NCBI GenBank assembly: GCA_903893625.1
Contig: CAITND010000058.1
Coordinates: forward strand, 1-40,058
Reading direction: 5' to 3'
DNA length: 40,058 nucleotides
Source: an uncultured Oscillatoriales cyanobacterium
Lineage (GTDB): Bacteria > Cyanobacteriota > Cyanobacteriia > Cyanobacteriales > Microcoleaceae
Shown here: positions 18,044-27,975 of the stretch, piece by piece
Layout: each line of letters opens with the position of its first letter
Position numbering within the stretch: the stretch's first letter is position 1
The notes under the pieces: generated by a model
The model's database searches: none
Seen by the model: the letters and a program-made list of their open reading frames with translations, nothing else
Told to the model about the DNA's origin: nothing
Translations under genes and position numbers: made by a program

Positions 18044-18116
18044 GTTCCCAATTCCCAATTCCCAATTCCCAATTCATAATTCGTAATTCGTAATTCCCTG
18101 TTCCCTGTTCCCTGCT
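18044..18116. repeat. Heptanucleotide tandem repeats (STRR)
   Basis: Runs of the heptamers CCCAATT (about four), CGTAATT (two) and CCCTGTT (three) follow each other in the ureE-ureF gap. Such short tandemly repeated repetitive sequences are a known cyanobacterial class. Other examples in this window lie at 19470, 27925, 29745 and 32485. Confidence 0.8.
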
Positions 18117-18123
18117 ATCATTT

Positions 18124-18561
18124 TTAATCATGATGTCCATAGGCACCCCGTTCAGGATAAAAAGGGGTAATTTCTTCGTGAATTGTTAATCCCATTTGCA
18201 CCAACATTGAACATAATACGGGATCAGGTGAAAACCGTAAATAGTCTGAGGTAATTTCTAAAGGAACGTGACGATTTCCTAAATGATAAGCGGCTTTTAA
18301 TAAATCTAAGGAATGTTTAGCAAAAACGGTGATAATGGGTTCCGGTTTAGCGATAACTTTCGCCCAAAAATCTTGAGTATCAGAGGTTAATAAATCTCCC
18401 GCATTTAAAACTATTCCTCTAGGTAGACGAATATAATAGGTTTCACCCTCTACTGTTTCAATATACTGGCGAGTTTTCGTTCGTTGTTCTGCGGTTAAAG
18501 CGAGGTGAACTTTAACGAATTGATTTTCATTTGCTGGATAGGATTGTGTAAAAATGATCAT
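18124..18561 (-). CDS. ureE: Urease accessory nickel chaperone UreE
   Basis: The 145-residue protein has the UreE pattern: an N-terminal peptide-binding domain and the metal-binding segment AAYHLGNRHVPLEI with its conserved histidine. The short tail GAYGHHD is modest compared with the long His-tails of some UreE proteins. UreE hands nickel to UreG. It is the first gene of the minus-strand cluster, divergent from the gene at 18724. No NtcA site of the form GTA-N8-TAC was found by eye in the 162-base divergent gap. Confidence 0.93.
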   Translation of the reverse strand: MIIFTQSYPANENQFVKVHLALTAEQRTKTRQYIETVEGETYYIRLPRGIVLNAGDLLTSDTQDFWAKVIAKPEPIITVFAKHSLDLLKAAYHLGNRHVPLEITSDYLRFSPDPVLCSMLVQMGLTIHEEITPFYPERGAYGHHD

Positions 18562-18723
18562 GTTACATTTTAATTTGAGTTTTATATGGACAAAATATTG
18601 TTCCTCCAGACAGATTAATTGAGGAAAGGGTTTTAGATAAATTTAAAAGGATCGGGAAGTTATCGCTAATAAACTTTTCTAAATCCATTTATTTTCAATT
18701 AAGATCAACCTTGAGAAAAATGT

Positions 18724-19410
18724 ATGAATAATAATCAACCTCGAAATCAGCCCTATTCTAATCGGGAGACTAATACTCAAAAAGAGTACACTCCTGACCC
18801 AGCACGGGATGAATATATTCGTCAAAATGAAAGAACTAAAGCTAACCATGAAGCCGCTTCGAGTGCCTTAATTGGCATAGGAATTGCTGTGTTATTAGCA
18901 TTAGGAATTGGTTTTCTAGTTTGGCCGACTTTATTTAAACCCAATAACCTCCAAGCTCCAACAGTGGGGCCAGAACAAACCGAATCCAATACTCCCAAAA
19001 ATGAACAGAGAACCCAGGAACCACAGCGAAATACAGTGATTATTGAGAGAAATCGCACTCAAGTGGTTCCTGTTCCCGTGACAACCCCCAATGTTAATGT
19101 CACGGTTCCCCCTGTGGCTCCTCAAGCTGCACCCAATGTTAATGTCACGGTTCCTCCTGCGGCTCCTCAAGCTGCACCCAATGCGGACAGAAGCTTACCG
19201 GAAACCAATCCTAAACCCACTTCTGACCCCTCCGTTCAACCTCCAAAGGCTTCGGACACTAATGGGTCTGGGGGAACGGAACCCACCCCCACCGCACCCG
19301 TTGACCAACCGCAAAGTCATCTCAACCCCACAACTCCTGATGAGTTAGTGAGTACAAACCCATCTCGAACAGGAAACTCATCTGCATTATTCAAGGGTCG
19401 CCGTGATTAA
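18724..19410 (+). CDS. Single-span membrane protein with proline-rich tail, unknown function
   Basis: I do not recognise the family. The 228-residue protein has a charged N-terminal part (1-42), one membrane helix (SALIGIGIAVLLALGIGFLVW, about 46-66) and a long disordered tail rich in Pro, Thr, Asn and Gln. The tail contains a 15-residue tandem duplication, NVNVTVPPVAPQAAP then NVNVTVPPAAPQAAP, encoded by a 45-base repeat at 19090-19134 and 19135-19179. The tail probably sits outside the cytoplasm. GAG seven bases before ATG is a weak ribosome-binding site. The gene stands alone. Confidence 0.7.
   Translation: MNNNQPRNQPYSNRETNTQKEYTPDPARDEYIRQNERTKANHEAASSALIGIGIAVLLALGIGFLVWPTLFKPNNLQAPTVGPEQTESNTPKNEQRTQEPQRNTVIIERNRTQVVPVPVTTPNVNVTVPPVAPQAAPNVNVTVPPAAPQAAPNADRSLPETNPKPTSDPSVQPPKASDTNGSGGTEPTPTAPVDQPQSHLNPTTPDELVSTNPSRTGNSSALFKGRRD
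19090..19179 (+). repeat. 45-base in-frame tandem duplication
   Basis: Two nearly identical 45-base units encode the duplicated VPP-type peptide of the membrane protein. Differences are confined to a few bases, so the duplication is recent. Confidence 0.85.
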
Positions 19411-19469
19411 TCCCTCTTTTATTAGAAAACAATCTGGCGATCGCTTCCTATACAAAAGCTCTAGGATAG

Positions 19470-19498
19470 GTTTCAGGTTTCAGGTTTCAGGTTTCAGG
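19470..19498. repeat. Heptamer GTTTCAG tandem repeat
   Basis: Four copies of GTTTCAG-type heptamers. On the minus strand they encode the last residues (LKPET) and the TGA stop of the alpha/beta-hydrolase-fold protein, so the repeat has fixed the C-terminus of that gene. Confidence 0.85.
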
Positions 19499-20481
19499 TA
19501 TTTGGCGACAACTTGAACAAATTCTGATGAAGATTCGTAGGGTAAAACATTACGCCCTGGAATGATAGCAGATTGGCAATTTTTCCAACCTGTTTCATAA
19601 AGTTGACAACGTTGTTCTGGGGTTTCCGAAAAACCACTACGACTAATACTGGATGCGGTTGTACCAAAAACGGCTAAGGTAGGAATAGAAATTTCTGCCA
19701 TTATCGGGGCATAATTTTGTCGCCAAAATCCGGCTAAAAAGGAATAAACGGCATAACGACTGTTATCATTTTTTGCCCCTTGTTCTAATAAGTCTAACCA
19801 ATTTTGATCGACGTCAACTGCTTTAGCAAACAGTTGACGAATGGAAAAGGATTCAATAAACTGACGACGACGAGCATACAACCAAAATAAATTCCCGATA
19901 GGGGAATCAAAAAATAGATTCCAGGTGAGTTTTTGTTGTTGTTCTGAACGAGGTTCGGTCATCACTCGCCATGCTGGAGGGCCGGATAATATTAATCCCT
20001 GAATTAAGTTAGAGTTAGAATTATTTTGTAATTGGATAAGGGCGATCGCAACGGGTAATAAGGCTCCTTGTACTAAGATAATAACAGGTTTTTGAATAAT
20101 ATTATGTAAAAAATTATTTAATTGTTCCGCCCAATCTTGGGAATAATAGGCAAATCTAGGCATTGGAGACTTTCCACAACCGATTAAATCAGGGTTATAA
20201 ATAGCGTGATTTAAGCCCTGTTGTCGCCATTTTTGACAAAATCGATCCCAAAAATTCCCCGACAATCCTACTCCAATCGGATGAATTAATAATAAAGAAG
20301 TTTCATTGTTATTAATGGGATTAACGGCAGGATAATATTCATAATAACATTGATATCCTTGCCAAGAATAGAATTTAGATTCAGGAATAGGCAAGGAAGA
20401 TTGGGGATGAGATGTTATCATAATTAGTAATTGATAGTAAAAACAACCCGAATTAAAAGGACTGGATTTCACCGATTCCAT
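19480..20481 (-). CDS. Alpha/beta-hydrolase-fold protein lacking the usual catalytic residues
   Basis: The fold is recognised from the oxyanion region LLLIHPIGVGLSGNFWD, the NPDLIGCGKS turn, the nucleophile-elbow position ILVQGALLPVA and the C-terminal IPGRNVLPYE. At the elbow an Ala takes the place of the nucleophilic Ser, and at the catalytic His position (usually GHLP) the sequence reads NVLP. The protein is therefore unlikely to be a classical hydrolase and may bind a ligand or partner. The longest frame has 333 residues; MITSHPQSS at 20421 is a likely alternative start, giving 313. There is no signal peptide in the shorter form. The C-terminus is encoded by a heptamer repeat. Confidence 0.72.
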   Translation of the reverse strand: MESVKSSPFNSGCFYYQLLIMITSHPQSSLPIPESKFYSWQGYQCYYEYYPAVNPINNNETSLLLIHPIGVGLSGNFWDRFCQKWRQQGLNHAIYNPDLIGCGKSPMPRFAYYSQDWAEQLNNFLHNIIQKPVIILVQGALLPVAIALIQLQNNSNSNLIQGLILSGPPAWRVMTEPRSEQQQKLTWNLFFDSPIGNLFWLYARRRQFIESFSIRQLFAKAVDVDQNWLDLLEQGAKNDNSRYAVYSFLAGFWRQNYAPIMAEISIPTLAVFGTTASSISRSGFSETPEQRCQLYETGWKNCQSAIIPGRNVLPYESSSEFVQVVAKYLKPET

Positions 20482-20529
20482 TAATAGCTAAAAAACAGTT
20501 AACCTAATCTGTGAAATCCGAATAATCCT

Positions 20530-22155
20530 TTAATCCGGGTTAACGGTTTGGGTTTCTTCTTGAATGATTTCGGATTCAACGATTGATTCTGATCGGGAAA
20601 CTTTTATTTCAGAATCTAAGGTGGAGACTGAATCTTCAATTGTCTTGGGTTCGTCTAAGGAAAGTTCGGGAATGGTGTTCGGGGTTTCTGTTGGTTGGGG
20701 TTCGGTGGTAGGTTCTGGAATCGGAACTTGCTCTACAATTTTCGGTGAAGTTATTGGCGGATTGGATGTTACCGGAATCTGATTCAAGAAGGGAAGACGG
20801 AAACGATTTAAAAATCCACCAAATTTTTTAGGTTGGGGTTCAGGAGTAACTAAGGGTTGAGAGGGAATATCCGCCTGAATATCTGAGGATTTTGGTGTGG
20901 TTTCTTCTGTTTGGGTTTCCGATGCGATCGGTTCTACAGGAGGTTGTTCGGGTTCGATAATTTCCGATGGAATTTGTTCGGGTTCTGGGATAGAATTTTC
21001 TGTTTCAGAAGTTGCTTCTTCAACCGGAATAGAAATTTGTTCGGGTTCTGGGATAGAATTTTCTGTTTCAGAAGTTTTTTCTTCAACTGGAGTAGAAATT
21101 TCTTCGGGTTCGGGTGTGGGTTCTACAACAGGAATAACTTCGGGTTCAGAGGTTTGAATTTCATCTTGAAGGGCAGAATTGGGATTAACAATTCCTTTAA
21201 CTTCCGTCCAGGATAATTTTCCTTGAATTAGTTGGGAGAGGGGATTTTTGAGATGGGGATCATAAGTGATAACACGGGCTGTTTTATTAAAAACATTGTC
21301 AACGGGATTCCCTTGTTCATCGAGATATTCAATTTTGACCCAGTTTTTACCCGGATTAAATCCTTTTAAATATAACGGTTGCCATTGATTAGTGGTAAAG
21401 CTTTCGCCGTTAACGGTAACGCGAATTTGCCAATCGACGATTTCATCCGTTGGATTTTCTTGGGCGACAAGATGCAGAGGAGCATTGCTGAGGTAGAAGT
21501 CGAGTAAAATCGGTTCTGCACCATATACTCCTTGAGGGCGATTATAGGTGAGGAGGGGGAGATCGGGATTAGGGTGATCGGGATCGGTTTTTGTAAAGAT
21601 ATGAAAGGTGGTTTGAGCAAAAGACCCTTCATTTTTATAGCTTTCGTCCCAAGGATAGGTGGCAAAAACTCGGAGGGTATGGGTTCCGGGGTCTAAATTC
21701 GAGAAGGTGATGGGCGTGGAGATATCGTAAATATTGATATTGGGTTGGTTATCGAGGATCACTTGTAAATGTGGCCCTAAACCGGATTTTGGATCTAGGA
21801 ATAGGGGTAAACCCTGAACTTGAAGTTGCAGATTAACGGTATCGTCTTCGATGATTGCATCGGGTTTGGGGTTGAGGATACTGACTTGAGGTTGGTAAGT
21901 ATCAAGGGATTGATGGAGTTTCTGGATGAGGTTGGGGGGAGAAACTTCCGCTATGGGTTGGGCGGACTTGGGGATTGTCAGGGGGGGAGGGCTGTGGGGC
22001 GGAACATCCGAGGCGGAATGACCACATCCAACCATTGTCACTATTATTAATGCAGCTAATACCCTAGTGAGTGGGGTTTTGATTTTTGTCCACCCCTGAA
22101 GCATGAAGTTCAATAGATTAATCCTGTTAAGAAACCCTAATCCAGTCTTGTCCAT
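20530..22155 (-). CDS. Lipoprotein with Ig-like domains and Pro-Glu-rich repeat tail, unknown function
   Basis: The 541-residue protein has a hydrophobic segment VLAALIIVTMVGCG with a lipobox Cys at residue 44. GGAAGAG just before ATG 22155 supports the long start; ATG 22104 would give a signal peptide of usual length. Residues 80-320 look like two beta-sandwich domains (LRVFATYPWDESYKNEGSFA; WVKIEYLDEQGNP). The rest is acidic and low-complexity, with a 21-residue unit (PVEE...SETENSIPEPEQI) repeated twice. It is probably anchored to a membrane facing the periplasm. I cannot name a function; homologues in other cyanobacteria are likely. Confidence 0.68.
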   Translation of the reverse strand: MDKTGLGFLNRINLLNFMLQGWTKIKTPLTRVLAALIIVTMVGCGHSASDVPPHSPPPLTIPKSAQPIAEVSPPNLIQKLHQSLDTYQPQVSILNPKPDAIIEDDTVNLQLQVQGLPLFLDPKSGLGPHLQVILDNQPNINIYDISTPITFSNLDPGTHTLRVFATYPWDESYKNEGSFAQTTFHIFTKTDPDHPNPDLPLLTYNRPQGVYGAEPILLDFYLSNAPLHLVAQENPTDEIVDWQIRVTVNGESFTTNQWQPLYLKGFNPGKNWVKIEYLDEQGNPVDNVFNKTARVITYDPHLKNPLSQLIQGKLSWTEVKGIVNPNSALQDEIQTSEPEVIPVVEPTPEPEEISTPVEEKTSETENSIPEPEQISIPVEEATSETENSIPEPEQIPSEIIEPEQPPVEPIASETQTEETTPKSSDIQADIPSQPLVTPEPQPKKFGGFLNRFRLPFLNQIPVTSNPPITSPKIVEQVPIPEPTTEPQPTETPNTIPELSLDEPKTIEDSVSTLDSEIKVSRSESIVESEIIQEETQTVNPD

Positions 22156-22817
22156 AACTCTTCCATTGAGAATGATCGGCCAATGGCAGTCAACCTTGAT
22201 CCGTCGGTTCTAGGGGATAATTGCGATTTGCGGTTCCTGGAGGAATTCTGAAAGATGACGTTTCTATACTGCTAAAACGTCTGCAATATTTCGTAACTTT
22301 GATCACAGAAGGAATCACAGGTTGCTGTTCACTATCCTCTGCTACCCTACCCTAAAATTTACCCTTCGGCTAAATTTTAAGATTTGTAACATTTGTCGAA
22401 AAAGGTTTGACTTTTTTAAAGCTTTGTGAAGTCTAACCAGACGATAACGAGAGAATCTGAGTGAATTTTAATTATTGTTACCAAGTCATTCCCCCCAGAT
22501 TCAGAAAGATGATATATCATTTAGAGACAACAGCTATCCCACAAGGAAGTCCTTGCTATACAAGGCTTTGAGTCGGGCGGTTGCTGTCGAAATAAAATTT
22601 AAAAAGCCTTATGGCCAATACAAGGGTGTCTTGTTGCCCCCGAACAAAGGTTGGTTTTAGTGCAGGTGTAAACCTGAATAATTAGTCTCATAGAAATTTA
22701 TCTATGAAACAATTTAACGAAACGCTAACTTTTGTGAAGGATTTTGAAAAAGGGGTATAACTTCTGTCAAAATCTGCAACGTTACTTATTTTTTGTCACA
22801 GGTCGAGGAGAGTCTAA
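22156..22817 (+). promoter_or_regulatory. psaA upstream region and probable long structured leader
   Basis: These 662 bases separate divergent genes and hold no credible gene; a 61-codon frame at 22475-22660 looks random. In Synechocystis, psaAB is known to be transcribed from far-upstream, light-regulated promoters, so a long leader is expected. Visible elements are an inverted repeat GACGTTT/AAACGTC (22257-22281), a perfect palindrome ATGATATATCAT (22509-22520), a CAAGG-CCTTG-CAAGG series (22542-22565) allowing two exclusive hairpins, a hairpin CAGGT-GTAA-ACCTG near 22664-22677, and a perfect 7-base-pair hairpin TCATAGA/TCTATGA (22688-22707). GAGGAGA precedes the psaA ATG. Confidence 0.55.
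22373..22390 (-). promoter_or_regulatory. Possible HLR1 (RpaB) site
   Basis: On the minus strand GTTACAAA, two bases, then TTAAAATT resembles the HLR1 direct repeat used by RpaB to control photosystem I genes in high light. The first half is perfect and the second matches six of eight positions. It lies about 430 bases before the psaA ATG. This is a weak call. Confidence 0.25.
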
Positions 22818-25073
22818 ATGACAATCAGTCCTCCAGAGCGTGAGGCAAAAGAAAAAGTTACGGCTGGTAAAGATCCGGTTCCTACCTCTTTTGAAAAGTG
22901 GTCTAAACCTGGACATTTCCGCCGTGACTTAGCCAAAGGGCCAAGTACAACCACTTGGATTTGGAACCTCCACGCCGACGCTCACGACTTCGATAGTCAT
23001 ACCAGCGATTTAGAAGATATTTCGCGGAAAATCTTTAGCGCCCACTTTGGCCATTTAGCCGTGATTTTTATCTGGTTAAGTGGCGCATACTTCCACGGCG
23101 CTAAGTTTTCAAACTACGAAGCTTGGCTGGCTAACCCTACGGGGATTAAGCCCAGCGCTCAAGTTGTATGGCCAATTTTCGGCCAAGAAATTTTAAATGG
23201 TGATGTAGGCGGTGGCTTCCACGGGATTCAGATTACCTCTGGATTATTCCAAATGTGGCGGTCTTCCGGTTTTACCAACACCTACCAGCTTTACTGCACC
23301 GCCATTGGTGCGCTGGTAATGGCAGGTTTAATGCTGTTTGCAGGTTGGTTCCACTACCACAAACGCGCTCCCAAACTGGAATGGTTCCAGAATGTGGAGT
23401 CAGCGATGAACCACCACTTAGCTGGATTGTTAGGTCTGGGTTCCTTGGCATGGGCAGGTCACCAAATTCATGTGTCCTTACCCGTGAACAAGTTGCTGGA
23501 TGCGGGAGTGGCGGCGAAGGATATTCCTTTACCCCATGAATTCATCCTCAACCCCAACCTGATAGCAGAACTGTATCCCAGTTTTAAACAAGGTTTAACA
23601 CCATTCTTTACCTTGAATTGGGGAGTCTATTCTGACTTCTTAACCTTCAAAGGTGGATTAAACCCCCAAACAGGCGGTCTGTGGTTATCCGATACCGCAC
23701 ACCATCACCTGGCACTGGCAGTCCTGTTCATCATTGCTGGCCATATGTACCGGACAAACTGGGGCATTGGTCACAGTATGAAGGAAATGTTAGAAGCCCA
23801 TAAAGGCCCCGTCACTGGAGAAGGCCATAAAGGACTCTATGAAATCCTGACTACCTCTTGGCACGCTCAGTTGGCGATTAACCTCGCACTGATGGGTTCT
23901 TTGAGCATCATTGTGGCTCACCACATGTACTCAATGCCTCCCTATCCTTACATTGCGACGGATTACCCCACGCAGTTGTCTCTGTTCACGCATCATGTGT
24001 GGATTGGTGGCTTCCTGATTGTGGGTGCGGGCGCTCACGCTTCCATTTTTATGGTGCGTGATTACGTTCCGGCTAACAATGTCAACAACTTGCTCGATCG
24101 TGTGCTTCGTCACCGCGATGCAATTATCTCCCACCTGAACTGGGTCTGTATCTTCTTGGGCTTCCACAGCTTCGGCTTGTACGTCCATAACGACACCATG
24201 CGTGCGTTTGGTCGTCCCCAAGATATGTTCTCTGATACAGGGATTCAACTCCAACCCGTGTTTGCCCAATGGGTGCAAAACATTCATGCTCTGGCTCCGG
24301 GTAGCACTGCTCCCCATGCCTTGGCAAGTGTCAGCCCTGTGTTTGGCGGCGGTGTCGTTGCCGTCGGGGGTAAAGTGGCAATGATGCCGATCGCGTTAGG
24401 TACGGCGGACTTCTTGGTTCACCATATCCACGCCTTCACGATTCACGTCACGGTTTTAATTCTGCTAAAAGGCGTCCTGTACGCTCGTAGCTCTCGCCTG
24501 ATTCCCGACAAGAGTGAATTGGGTTTCCGCTTCCCTTGCGACGGGCCAGGTCGGGGTGGTACTTGCCAAGTCTCTGGCTGGGATCACGTTTTCCTGGGTC
24601 TGTTCTGGATGTACAACTCTCTCTCCATCGTAATTTTCCACTTTAGCTGGAAGATGCAATCCGATGTCTGGGGAACAGTTGGTTCAGACGGCACTATTTC
24701 TCACATCACCAATGGCAACTTTGCCCAAAGCGCCATTACGATTAATGGATGGCTGCGTGATTTCCTGTGGGCGCAAGCTGCTCAGGTACTCACTTCCTAC
24801 GGGTCAGCCCTTTCTGCCTACGGTCTGTTGTTCTTGGGTGCCCACTTCGTTTGGGCGTTCAGCTTAATGTTCCTGTTCAGTGGCCGTGGCTACTGGCAAG
24901 AATTAATTGAGTCCATTGTGTGGGCGCATAATAAGCTGAAACTAGCCCCTGCAATTCAACCTCGCGCTCTGAGTATTACTCACGGTCGTGCGGTTGGTGT
25001 AGCTCACTACCTCTTAGGAGGAATTGCTACAACCTGGGCATTCTTCCTAGCCCGAATTATTTCAGTAGGATGA
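22818..25073 (+). CDS. psaA: Photosystem I P700 chlorophyll a apoprotein A1
   Basis: The 751-residue protein is full length and collinear with PsaA. It starts [14 protein letters not shown]. It has the eleven membrane helices of the family, many His ligands for chlorophyll (for example [20 protein letters not shown]), and the FX iron-sulfur loop [12 protein letters not shown] shared with PsaB. It ends ARIISVG. It forms the reaction-centre heterodimer with PsaB in the thylakoid membrane. GAGGAGA 6 bases before ATG is a strong ribosome-binding site. It is GC-richer and more codon-biased than its neighbours, as expected for a highly expressed gene. psaB follows after 91 bases. Confidence 0.99.
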   Translation: MTISPPEREAKEKVTAGKDPVPTSFEKWSKPGHFRRDLAKGPSTTTWIWNLHADAHDFDSHTSDLEDISRKIFSAHFGHLAVIFIWLSGAYFHGAKFSNYEAWLANPTGIKPSAQVVWPIFGQEILNGDVGGGFHGIQITSGLFQMWRSSGFTNTYQLYCTAIGALVMAGLMLFAGWFHYHKRAPKLEWFQNVESAMNHHLAGLLGLGSLAWAGHQIHVSLPVNKLLDAGVAAKDIPLPHEFILNPNLIAELYPSFKQGLTPFFTLNWGVYSDFLTFKGGLNPQTGGLWLSDTAHHHLALAVLFIIAGHMYRTNWGIGHSMKEMLEAHKGPVTGEGHKGLYEILTTSWHAQLAINLALMGSLSIIVAHHMYSMPPYPYIATDYPTQLSLFTHHVWIGGFLIVGAGAHASIFMVRDYVPANNVNNLLDRVLRHRDAIISHLNWVCIFLGFHSFGLYVHNDTMRAFGRPQDMFSDTGIQLQPVFAQWVQNIHALAPGSTAPHALASVSPVFGGGVVAVGGKVAMMPIALGTADFLVHHIHAFTIHVTVLILLKGVLYARSSRLIPDKSELGFRFPCDGPGRGGTCQVSGWDHVFLGLFWMYNSLSIVIFHFSWKMQSDVWGTVGSDGTISHITNGNFAQSAITINGWLRDFLWAQAAQVLTSYGSALSAYGLLFLGAHFVWAFSLMFLFSGRGYWQELIESIVWAHNKLKLAPAIQPRALSITHGRAVGVAHYLLGGIATTWAFFLARIISVG

Positions 25074-25164
25074 AAACTCTCTGCTCAGGGGCTGGGAAAG
25101 GCTGAATCTGCTTTCTCCCTCCCCCTGAAGCGGAATAACAAAGAACACGATTTAGTTAGGACTT

Positions 25165-27393
25165 ATGGCAACTAAATTCCCAAAATTTAGCCAGGACTTG
25201 GCCCAAGACCCGACAACGCGTCGGATTTGGTACGGGATTGCCACAGCCCATGATTTCGAGACCCATGATGGCATAACAGAGGAAAATCTTTACCAAAAGA
25301 TTTTTGCTTCCCACTTCGGTCACCTCGCTATCATTTTCCTCTGGACTTCAGGCAACCTGTTCCACGTCGCTTGGCAAGGTAATTTTGAACAATGGGTTAA
25401 AGATCCTTTAAATGTTCGCCCCATTGCTCACGCCATTTGGGATCCCCAATTTGGCAAATCTGCGGTAGAAGCTTTCACCCAAGCGGGTGCTTCTAACCCA
25501 GTTGATATCGCTTATTCTGGTGTGTATCACTGGTGGTACACCATCGGGATGCGGTCAAATGCTGACCTGTATCAAGGGTCTATATTCCTGTTGATTTTGG
25601 CTGGGATCTTCCTGTTCGCAGGTTGGTTACACCTGCAACCGAAGTATCGTCCCAGTTTGTCCTGGTTCAAGAATGCGGAATCTCGTTTGAACCACCACTT
25701 GGCAGGTCTGTTCGGGGTTAGTTCCCTGGCTTGGACAGGTCACTTGGTTCACGTTGCCATTCCTGAATCTCGCGGACAACACGTTGGTTGGGATAATTTC
25801 CTCAGCACTCTGCCCCACCCGGCAGGTCTGGCTCCCTTCTTCACGGGCAACTGGGGTGTGTATGCACAAAGCCCAGATACCGCCAGTCACATTTTCGGAA
25901 CCTCTACAGGTTCTGGAACTGCAATCCTGACTTTCCTAGGTGGCTTCCATCCTCAAACTGAGTCTCTCTGGTTGACGGATATAGCTCACCACCATCTGGC
26001 GATCGCAGTGTTGTTCATCATTGCGGGCCATATGTACCGGACAAACTTCGGAATTGGTCATAGCATCAAAGAAATGCTCAATTCCAAAGATCCTCTGTTC
26101 GGATTCAAAAATGAAGGGCCGTTCAACCTACCTCATCAGGGGTTGTACGACACCATGAACAACTCCCTGCACTTCCAGTTAGCATTTGCTCTGGCTGCGC
26201 TGGGTGTGATCACCTCCCTGGTGGCGCAACATATGTATGCGCTTCCCCCCTACGCCTTCATCGCTAAGGATTACACCACGACGGCGGCGCTGTATACCCA
26301 CCACCAATATATTGCTGGGTTCCTGATGATCGGGGCTTTCGCTCACGGGGCAATCTTCCTGGTGCGCGACTATGATGCCGAACAGAACAAAGGCAATGTC
26401 TTGGATCGGATGTTACAGCACAAAGAGGCCCTCATCTCTCACTTAAGCTGGGTGTCTCTGTTCCTGGGTTTCCACACTCTGGGCTTATATGTCCATAACG
26501 ATGTTGTGGTTGCCTTTGGAACTCCTGAAAAGCAAATTCTGATTGAACCGGTTTTTGCTCAATTCGTTCAAGCTGCTTCGGGTAAAGTGCTGTACGGTAT
26601 GGATGTTTTACTATCCAACGCTGACAGCATCGCCACCACTGCTTGGCCTAACGCCGGAAACGTTTGGTTGCCCGGTTGGTTAGAAGCTATCAACTCTGGT
26701 AGCAACTCCTTATTCCTGACGATTGGCCCTGGGGACTTCTTAGTTCACCATGCGATCGCTCTGGGTCTGCACACCACCACCTTGATTTTGGTCAAAGGTG
26801 CGTTGGATGCCCGTGGCTCTAAGCTGATGCCCGACAAGAAAGACTTCGGTTATGCCTTCCCTTGTGATGGCCCTGGCCGTGGCGGTACTTGCGACATCTC
26901 TGCTTGGGACTCTTTCTACCTCTCGATGTTCTGGATGCTGAATACCATTGGTTGGACAACCTTCTACTGGCACTGGAAGCATCTGGGCGTCTGGCAAGGA
27001 AACGTTGCTCAGTTCAACGAATCCTCTACCTACCTGATGGGCTGGTTCCGTGATTATCTGTGGCTAAACTCGGCTCAGTTAATTAACGGCTACAACCCTT
27101 ATGGAACGAATAACCTGTCGATCTGGTCTTGGATATTCCTGTTAGGACACCTGGCTTGGGCTACTGGATTTATGTTCCTGATCTCTTGGCGGGGTTACTG
27201 GCAAGAGTTAATCGAAACGATTGTCTGGGCGCATGAACGGACTCCTCTGGCGAACCTGGTTCGTTGGAAAGACAAACCCGTTGCTCTGTCCATCGTTCAA
27301 GCTCGTGTGGTTGGTTTAGCTCACTTCACCGTTGGCTATATCATTACCTACGCGGCCTTCCTAATTGCCTCGACTGCGGGTAAGTTCGGTTGA
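25165..27393 (+). CDS. psaB: Photosystem I P700 chlorophyll a apoprotein A2
   Basis: The 742-residue protein starts [20 protein letters not shown] and carries the FX cluster loop [12 protein letters not shown] and the helix-rich core with conserved [20 protein letters not shown]. It pairs with PsaA to hold P700, A0, A1 and FX. AGGA shortly before the ATG gives a ribosome-binding site. It is cotranscribed with psaA and closed by a strong terminator at 27435-27464. The length is normal for cyanobacterial PsaB. Confidence 0.99.
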   Translation: MATKFPKFSQDLAQDPTTRRIWYGIATAHDFETHDGITEENLYQKIFASHFGHLAIIFLWTSGNLFHVAWQGNFEQWVKDPLNVRPIAHAIWDPQFGKSAVEAFTQAGASNPVDIAYSGVYHWWYTIGMRSNADLYQGSIFLLILAGIFLFAGWLHLQPKYRPSLSWFKNAESRLNHHLAGLFGVSSLAWTGHLVHVAIPESRGQHVGWDNFLSTLPHPAGLAPFFTGNWGVYAQSPDTASHIFGTSTGSGTAILTFLGGFHPQTESLWLTDIAHHHLAIAVLFIIAGHMYRTNFGIGHSIKEMLNSKDPLFGFKNEGPFNLPHQGLYDTMNNSLHFQLAFALAALGVITSLVAQHMYALPPYAFIAKDYTTTAALYTHHQYIAGFLMIGAFAHGAIFLVRDYDAEQNKGNVLDRMLQHKEALISHLSWVSLFLGFHTLGLYVHNDVVVAFGTPEKQILIEPVFAQFVQAASGKVLYGMDVLLSNADSIATTAWPNAGNVWLPGWLEAINSGSNSLFLTIGPGDFLVHHAIALGLHTTTLILVKGALDARGSKLMPDKKDFGYAFPCDGPGRGGTCDISAWDSFYLSMFWMLNTIGWTTFYWHWKHLGVWQGNVAQFNESSTYLMGWFRDYLWLNSAQLINGYNPYGTNNLSIWSWIFLLGHLAWATGFMFLISWRGYWQELIETIVWAHERTPLANLVRWKDKPVALSIVQARVVGLAHFTVGYIITYAAFLIASTAGKFG

Positions 27394-27434
27394 TGTAACG
27401 TTAACTGAATCCTCGTTTGATAGGTAATTAAAAA

Positions 27435-27464
27435 ATTCCCTGCCTTCGGGTGGGGGATTTTTTT
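27435..27464 (+). terminator. psaAB intrinsic terminator with UUCG loop
   Basis: ATTCCCTGCC, loop TTCG, then GGTGGGGGAT form a ten-pair stem with three G-T pairs, followed by a seven-T run. This is the natural end of the psaAB transcript. Confidence 0.9.
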
Positions 27465-27492
27465 GTTGGGTTTTAGCCCGATATAGGGTTTT

Positions 27493-27915
27493 TTAAATTA
27501 ACTTCTGAGCAATGAACTCTAATAAAATCCTTTGATGCAGATTTCCTAGAGATCTCACCATTCCCGCTTTTTCAGAATAACATTCTCCAGCTTGAATATC
27601 CTCTGGCGTTAATAACCCCATATCCCAGCCTTCATTTAAGACTAATTCGCTCAAATCAACGGTTAAAGGCGCATAAAAAACAGAACGATTAACCAGAGAA
27701 TCAGCATAGTGATTAAACAGAATTAAGTCAGAAACTTGATAACCAATTTCCTCAATTAATTCTCGTTTTAAGCACAATTCTGGGGTTTCTTCCGGTTCTA
27801 AATGTCCTCCAAATAATCCCCAAACCCCCGGATGAACAATTCCAGGAATATTATCTCGCAACTGAAATAAGAACCTTCCCTCTCGATAAAGAATTGCCAA
27901 AGAAACTTGAATCAT
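27493..27915 (-). CDS. Nudix hydrolase
   Basis: The 140-residue protein is a single Nudix domain. The Nudix box is complete: GHLEPEETPELCLKRELIEE followed by IGY fits G-x5-E-x7-REUxEExGU. Such enzymes split nucleoside diphosphates linked to another group, using Mg or Mn. The substrate cannot be deduced; the N-terminal AILYREGRFLFQLRDN is of MutT/ADP-ribose type. It is convergent with psaB and has a heptamer repeat just upstream. Confidence 0.9.
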   Translation of the reverse strand: MIQVSLAILYREGRFLFQLRDNIPGIVHPGVWGLFGGHLEPEETPELCLKRELIEEIGYQVSDLILFNHYADSLVNRSVFYAPLTVDLSELVLNEGWDMGLLTPEDIQAGECYSEKAGMVRSLGNLHQRILLEFIAQKLI

Positions 27916-27924
27916 AATAAGATT

Positions 27925-27962
27925 GTTGACGGCTGACGGCTGACGGTTGACTGTTAACGGTA
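27925..27962. repeat. Heptamer GACGGCT-type tandem repeat (STRR)
   Basis: Imperfect heptamers GACGGCT, GACGGTT and GACTGTT follow each other in the gap before the Nudix gene. The same heptamer family recurs at 29745-29776 after folD. Confidence 0.75.
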
Positions 27963-27975
27963 AATCAATAAACCT

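Noticed and set aside
20564-21216. Plus-strand frames rich in Ser/Gly and Phe/Arg opposite the lipoprotein gene
   Set aside because: They mirror the low-complexity Pro/Glu repeats of the minus-strand gene.
22475-22660. 61-codon frame in the psaA leader
   Set aside because: No Shine-Dalgarno and random-looking composition; hairpin-rich leader is the simpler reading.
23931-24327. Minus-strand frames inside psaA
   Set aside because: Shadow frames caused by strong codon bias of psaA.
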